64,000 nucleotides of DNA from Blasia pusilla. Taxonomy: Eukaryota; Marchantiophyta; Marchantiopsida; Blasiales. Location: the NCBI GenBank assembly GCA_050084515.1, contig CM114271.1:62372001-62436000 (forward strand). Direction: 5' to 3'. Shown one piece after another: positions 57,814 to 64,000 of the stretch (within the stretch, counting starts at the first letter, position 1; every line of letters starts with the position of its first letter). A program made the translations under genes and the position numbers. Under the pieces are notes generated by a model. The model was not told the DNA's origin. It saw only the letters and a list, made by a program, of their open reading frames with translations, and made no database searches.

Positions 57814-60800
57814 CGTGTTGGCGTGGCATAGGTAGGAGGATCCCTATGCGCTTTCGTAGGAGGGGGGATCAAGCGGACACCCAATTTTTATTTCTTTAGG
57901 CAGAGACCATAGGAAAGGCATTCAATATTTTTGGATGTGCGCGTTAGGATGGGGAGGAAGGGAGTAATGGGGGAAAATCCATTTAAAATGTTGTGTTTGA
58001 ATTATAATATTTTTAAACGACGCACCACTGCTCGGACGAATACTCGCATGTGTTATGGGCTGGAAATTGTTTTTTACATTTTATTCAGGGGACGTGGCGA
58101 GATGGATCTTATTAACACCTTTGTATCTTATCATCGTCCGCGGACATAGTGTCGTACTTTCGGGTCAAAACCAATGAAAAAAATTACTTCTCTAATTTTT
58201 TTAAAAAAATTATAGAAATTGGTATATAGTGCCCCTTTGATGCATAGAGTCAAAGAGGCCCACTCTAAACAGCCCGAGAAGCTCCATCCATTTGTTCTTC
58301 TCATCCTCCACACCCTATCCTTCACTTTTCAACGACGAGAGTTGTATGAAGATCTATTTATTTATTCCATCTCCATGCACTGTTGAAATTTTATCTTTCC
58401 TCACTTGTGTTATTTAAATGTTTGCCTTTGAGAAAATTCCATACCAAGTCCTCTCTTGTTGAAAAACATTCCATTGAATTTCAGTTTTTAATTGAGCTTT
58501 CCTGCTAAACAAATCAAACTCAACAATATCCCACTTGAAACCTTTCATTTTCTCTTCCTCTTCTCTTTCGGAAATTAAATCTTATCTTTCATTTTGCATA
58601 TTATGAAATAAAATATTACAAAAATAGTGTGGAGCCCTCTTTTGTAGAAAATTCAAAGACTCTCGCTTTCCCTACCTTACTCAAAATTCAACTTCATCTC
58701 CCCCTCTTACATATTCAAAATAAAACTTTTTTCAAATAAAGTCCTCTCTTGTTGAAAATTAATCTCTTCCATTTTAAGGCTAAAACTCCTCACAAAGTAC
58801 TTCGTGTGCATTCTTTTCTTAGCCCCATTCTTCAATACCATGTAGGAAACTAAACAAGCTCCAAAAGATGTTATAAAGCTCCAATTTTGCTTGGAAAAAA
58901 TGACACATAAGATACTCTCTCTTGTCAAACTAAGATTTAGTATGATACGCAGATACAATGCCTTCGAACAATCTCTTCGATTGTGAGATTGTCTTTATTG
59001 GCAAGGACAACCAAGATAAAAATTGGCATTGGGAAGAACAAAGCTCCATGTGCATGATTGTACAAAAACGGACAAGTTCATCTCTAGGACATACATGGAC
59101 GGACAAGTATGAATATAGATTGCAAAAGGTGGGGCCCGCACTTATAGTTCATGATGGAAGATAGGACAAGGGCGAGTAGGGCAATATGGAGGGGGGAAGT
59201 GGGGATGGAGGGAGGATGAAACGGAAAATTATGGAACACATAGGCAAATGGAGGGAATGAGAAAGAAGTGGAAGGTGGGCCCAATATGGACTAAACCTTC
59301 CATACGACAGACCTAAGTGCACAAACATGGACATGTCCGTGGATATAGACTTTGTCCATATGCAACCTTGTCCATGTGGTGTCTGCTACCCCTCATCTAT
59401 CCACTAAAGTCTTGGAGCACTACATTTGACATGCTCTCATCAAGAAGACTATCGACACAAGACCACATGATAAAAGTGTGAGCTCTAACCAACTTTCTCC
59501 ATTGGCATGACATCACATTTGACAAAATGTATTAGTCACTATTTCACACTATCAAACCTCAATCAAATAATTCCCAACAATGTGGAACACTAGCACCAGG
59601 CGAAAAGATAGACTCCAAAATTCCCATTTATGGTATGGTAACACATTTTGGATGAAAGGCTCAAGTAAAAAAGAAAATACTTTGCTTTATTAAGGATTGT
59701 ATTGGTAACGACAAGATGTTATTTCTTGCAACTTTCCTTATGCCCAGTATGTGCTTTCTTTGGAAGCAATGCTTAACTTAGATATCCTCTTTTGATGATG
59801 TAGTTAAAGGAGCAAGTAGGATAGGGAATGTCTTTATCTATAAGCTCTTGGAATTCTGGAGAATCTTGAAGGACTACCCCACTAGGACTCAATAGCATTG
59901 ATACATCTTCCATGTATTCATAGAAGGCAAGAGATACCCATGTTCAAATTGCAAAAATATAAATTTTATTCCATCCAATTAGATTGGTTGGGATGTGCAT
60001 TTTGGTTACTAGTGTACAGCTCGTGCCATGCACGGGAGTGAAGGGACTAACCATGCTACACACAAATTCAAAATTTTCTTGCTGCCCGTAGAATGGGAAA
60101 CATTTTCTTGTTGCCCGCATGCCATGTATCAAGCAAACATGTGTTTGCAAATCAAGAAGGCACTCTCCAATAATAATATAGATGTGTGTAGATTGACATG
60201 AGAGAGTATCAATGCTTTTTTTTCTTTGCAACACATATCCATTGCATTAGGCCCTTAGGCTTTGAGTAAGCAGAGTTACTCCACCATCAAGTTAACATAA
60301 GATAACAAATTTTATGCTTCTTCCTACTCTACATTCATTTGTTGTAATGTTGTTAGCAAATATGATGCCTACATTATGTTATATGGCTTCAATACAAGTT
60401 TCTTCTACAAAAAACAAGAGAAAAAATTGCCCAACCTACTCTATGGCATGTCGTTTAACAACAAAGGAATTAAAGCAAGGCAAAGAACCTATAAATATTT
60501 CTCCATATTTTAGTTTTAGGAGAAGATATGGCACAAGTATAGAATTTTTGTCTTCCCAAAAAAATCCTTTCCCATGCTCTATTGGGAAAATAACTTAGAC
60601 ATAAATCTAAAATGCCTGCTAAGAAATCCTACAATGCACCATCAAGTAAGTACTTTGTGGAAAGAGCTTTCTACCATTCTCCAATTCATTCAATGGACAT
60701 GAACGACATGAAATTCATATCTATAGATATAAATGACCAAAAAGTACACAACAAAGCCATAGGAGCAATACTTCTACTTGGTAATATTGTGTAAGGTGGC

Positions 60801-62680
60801 CCAAAATCTCTAAATTTTTACTTGAGCAAATAAATTACCACTAGTGACGTGTAAATGGAAGGCACGTTTATCTATATTCCTTGCCCCAATCATCTCATTG
60901 AATTTTTCTCTCTACACAATGGAGGCCGCTTAAAACTCTTAGTTGCTCGTTGTATACCTAACTCAACCCTCTCCTCTCATTGTGCATCTCATCTTCACCA
61001 AGACCCTCTCCTCTCTATTTTCACATGTCCCTCTCTTTTACTCAACACTTCCTATGAAAAACACTTTACTTGAATCCGTCCATTCAAGAATGGGAAGTTT
61101 CTTCTATTTGAACAAAACTTTCTTACAATATAGTCTTGTGTGCCCATTACTATATGTGGATCCTTTAAGTCACTATTCATAACCTACCTAGCTTTCTTGA
61201 CCTTGTTCCATGAGCCCTTTGTTCCCTATTTACTCTCCTCCACAAGTTTATTTTAGAATTTCTTATTGTTGGAGAGTATGGGAAAAAACATTACATGATA
61301 GTCAAGGATGCTACTTCCAAGAAAAATTTTCTACTTTTCTACCAATTATTATAATTTGAGTTTGATTACCCCTCTTCAACTAAAAACCCAAAAAAACTCT
61401 TTATAATTCATCTTTCATTTATTACTATTTAATACTATCCCTTCATCTTTAAAAATAATATGATATGTCATTTTAATTACATAAGTCTCCAAAATTAATA
61501 AATTCATTAATCAAATTTCTTATTTTCTTAATGTATTCTTATTATCAACATATGGAAATTCTAACATCTACTAATAAACCAATATTTACGTAAAAAGGAA
61601 CAAACATATATGTAGATTTTCTCAAAGATGCACCCAGATTAAGTGAATAAATAGACAAGACAAGGGAGACTGCCATTATCCCAAATGAAGGAAAGAAAAC
61701 TTTATGGTGTTCTGTACATCTGTCTGTCAAGGCCTTTGGGGTAACTGTATGAAATGATAAAGAATGAAATACTATCAAATGTATGTTATCCTAACATGAT
61801 CTTGTTAAATGTGAAAAAAATGTAGTTATGCACTTGTTCTAAATCCAAGTTACTCAAAGTTCTTTGACATCCTCTACCATTCAATCTAGTTTTAAATCCT
61901 TTCTCCTTGTAAACATCTTGCCAAGAGGTTGGAGCAAATGACTAAAGGTTTTTTACAAGATTACAAAAAGAGAACCAATACTTCATAATGTAAGTGACCT
62001 CAGGCAATATTTTCCTTTGAAAACTCTACAGCCGCTCATAGCACTTCATAACCTTTGTGTAGAGCTCCACCCAGTACATTCAATGCACATACATAGTACC
62101 ACAAGTCTCCACTTCTTGACCCAAATGGCAAACCAAGTACAATTGAAGATTCCAAGTTCCTACGGGAGAACCTTCTCCAACATGACCATGATTTTAAGGG
62201 TCTCGTGTTTATTCTTTATACTACTTTCCTGATTGATATATTTGAAGTAAAACCATCTATTTTCAAGATGAACCATGATGAATTGCATCTACATAGCAAG
62301 TTCAAGGAGGATCAATGTTACCGACAATGCTTATGTCCCTCTCTCTTTTGACACCTCCACCACCTGTAATCATGTCTCTCATGTTACTTTTTATCCTTTT
62401 TTATATCATCATCTTCCTCTTCCGATAAGAAATCTCATCTCACTAGAAGCAAGTGAGCTTGATATATAAACCTAGAAACATGCCAACTTTTTTCCCCCTG
62501 TAACCCTTGATTTACACCCAAGTTTGAGATTTATCACCCTTAAGACATCATGAAATGTGGATTTACCACTCCCCATGGTAAGAGGGTAAATTCACATCTT
62601 TTGTGATATTAGAAATCCCGCTATAAATAACTTCCAAGGCCTATGGATACATCTTACTCATTCAAACTCATTCAAATGCT
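57814..62680. other. AT-rich intergenic DNA
   Basis: Only short frames, none with a recognisable domain. Several CTCTC-rich stretches (58440-58760, 60960-61060) occur. No gene is supported. Confidence 0.45.
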
Positions 62681-62682
<2 letters not shown>

Positions 62683-62750
<68 letters not shown>

Positions 62751-62761
62751 TATATATATAT
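62683..62761. repeat. CA microsatellite followed by TA repeats
   Basis: About 32 CA units up to 62746, then CATACATATATATATATA. Confidence 0.95.
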
Positions 62762-62774
62762 ACATATCAAGCGG

Positions 62775-62845
62775 TAAATGACCAAGAGGTTGGTTGAAGT
62801 GACATAGGGTCCTCTGAAAGAGGTCTCTTGTTCAACTCTCCCCTT
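62775..62845 (+). repeat. Possible tRNA-derived SINE head
   Basis: GACCAAGAGGTTGGTTGAAG (from 62780) looks like a degraded A box and TTGTTCAACTCTCCCC (about 62828-62843) a degraded B box, with a T-rich tail from 62856. The call is weak. Confidence 0.3.
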
Positions 62846-62869
62846 GGACAGTTTTATTTTGTTTTTGGG

Positions 62870-62906
62870 TTTTTTTTTTTTTTTTTTGGGGGGGGAGGGG
62901 GAGGGG
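62870..62906. repeat. Poly-T / poly-G tract
   Basis: About 18 T followed by G9-A-G5-A-G4. The G-runs could form a quadruplex on this strand. Confidence 0.85.
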
Positions 62907-63194
62907 TCATAGCCATAGGGTAGTATTGTCCCTTACCTAGGTCATGGATGGTCCATGTTTGAGAGAGAGCACGCCTTGTGCCTTTCATGTGCGTTGACTA
63001 TGCTCTTGAGTAAAGAATTTTGAGTAAAGAATTTGGACAATGTGTTGTAGGCCTTCACTCAAAAAACCAAATCTTCTCTGCTGGAACCCCAAACACAAAT
63101 CTTTGAAATCTAGATGCGGTGTCAATATCACATATGTGGAAGGGGTGCCATAGGCTAGGTTGGATTCCCATGGACTAGAAATCATTTCTTTTTC

Positions 63195-63210
63195 TCCTCC
63201 TCCTCCTCCT

Positions 63211-63297
<87 letters not shown>

Positions 63298-63298
63298 T
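63195..63298. repeat. Compound microsatellite (TCC)n-(CT)n-(CA)n
   Basis: Six or so TCC units, about 33 CT units, then about 9 CA units in direct succession. The minus-strand frame through it encodes an Arg-Glu repeat and is an artefact. Confidence 0.95.
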
Positions 63299-64000
63299 AT
63301 ATTCTCCCTTGCCACCATGCCTCTAGATTGACATAAGATGCAATTTTACTTCTAGAGACTTATCCCAAGAATCATCGAAATGAGACACAAAAGGTAAAAG
63401 AGGTGCTAAATTTCCAAGGAGAGGTCTCCGATCTCAACATGTTTAATTATTTAAAAGATTGCAAGAAGTTGGATAGGTGGAATCTCCATAAATATCCCAT
63501 ATTCAACCTCAAGTTATATGAATGTTAGAAGGGAGTATATGGAGGATTGAAACAAAAAAGGAGTGGATCATGGCCTAGCCAACTAAACAAAAACTTATTT
63601 CCTATAATTGTTTATAAGGATATCACCCTAGAAAGGTAAAAGAGGAAGAAAAAAACATGGGGATAGAAGAGGAGGAATATGAGGAAGTTAGAGCATGAAT
63701 ATGAGTAGGAGCAAGAGTAGAAGAAGGAAAAAGAAACATACCAAAAGATCTAGTAAAACATCAAAATCTTCCTCTTTCATCACCCTTATTACCAAATGTA
63801 CTCTAACACGGAAGATTAAGCTCTAGTGAGATCATAAGAGGATGAAAAAACAATGACGTCTTACAAACAAAACATGAGTTGCAAAAGCAAGACACATGCC
63901 TCAATAAGCATATCAAATGATAAAAAAATGACCCAAAAGAGCATGACCAAAGCTAGGGTGGAACTTGAGAAGAACTCAATTCACGCAAGAGTTGGACTCC
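63299..64000. other. Window end, no gene seen
   Basis: AT-rich, with GA-rich stretches (63640-63740). Nothing coding is supported. Confidence 0.45.

Noticed and set aside
59944-60234. Minus-strand frame possibly from the C-terminus of a Pif1/Helitron helicase
   Set aside because: The resemblance (CTLVTK near the end) is too short to support a call.
62985-63293. ORF with a long Arg-Glu repeat
   Set aside because: It is the translation of the GA/CT microsatellite.

Overview
The window looks like nuclear DNA of a land plant. It holds two spliced plant genes with GT-AG introns, a plastid-type lipoxygenase and an ARIA-like armadillo/BTB protein. Around them are long AT-rich spacers, Ty3/Gypsy and Mutator-like remnants, and CA/CT microsatellites. 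The species cannot be fixed from the sequence. Compact introns (about 90 to 1,035 bp) together with an unfamiliar repeat landscape would suit a seedless plant (bryophyte or lycophyte grade), but that is inference.

Left part (1-23,205) is nested mobile DNA. Bases 1-2220 are the right portion of a deletion derivative ('element A') sitting inside the pol region of a Ty3/Gypsy element on the minus strand (2221-6120, one LTR and primer-binding site visible). A second, older Gypsy fragment follows (about 6121-9870). Then comes the most interesting object, 'element B' at 10831-23195. It is a roughly 12.4-kb DNA transposon bounded by an exact 10-bp direct repeat and by purine-rich, imperfect terminal inverted repeats. 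Element B has two divergent genes. A decayed SWIM-zinc-finger, Mutator-like transposase reads rightward (18826-22706). A decayed gene fusing a ParB-like domain to a split N4/N6 DNA methyltransferase reads leftward (17358-12650). Each has a TATA box, and a tandem array of about 66-bp units built on a hyphenated palindrome lies between them. The same palindrome recurs in the introns, flanks and terminal regions of elements A and B.

Middle (23,206-48,432): a Pif1-like helicase scrap, AT-rich spacer with a perfect hairpin, an intact 9-exon 13-lipoxygenase gene (30451-36933, plus strand, 934 residues), then more AT-rich spacer with a Mutator-like transposase remnant and a possible tRNA-derived SINE.

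Right (48,433-64,000): a 19-exon ARIA-like gene on the minus strand (48433-54644) that is complete except for one missing base in a C4/G4 run. After it come a GC-rich upstream region with one long uncharacterised ORF and an AT-rich, microsatellite-bearing tail with no recognisable gene.

The two host genes both belong to stress-hormone biology in plants (oxylipin synthesis and ABA-linked transcription), but nothing in the sequence ties them together functionally. All exon limits are by eye, from splice consensus, reading phase and family conservation.
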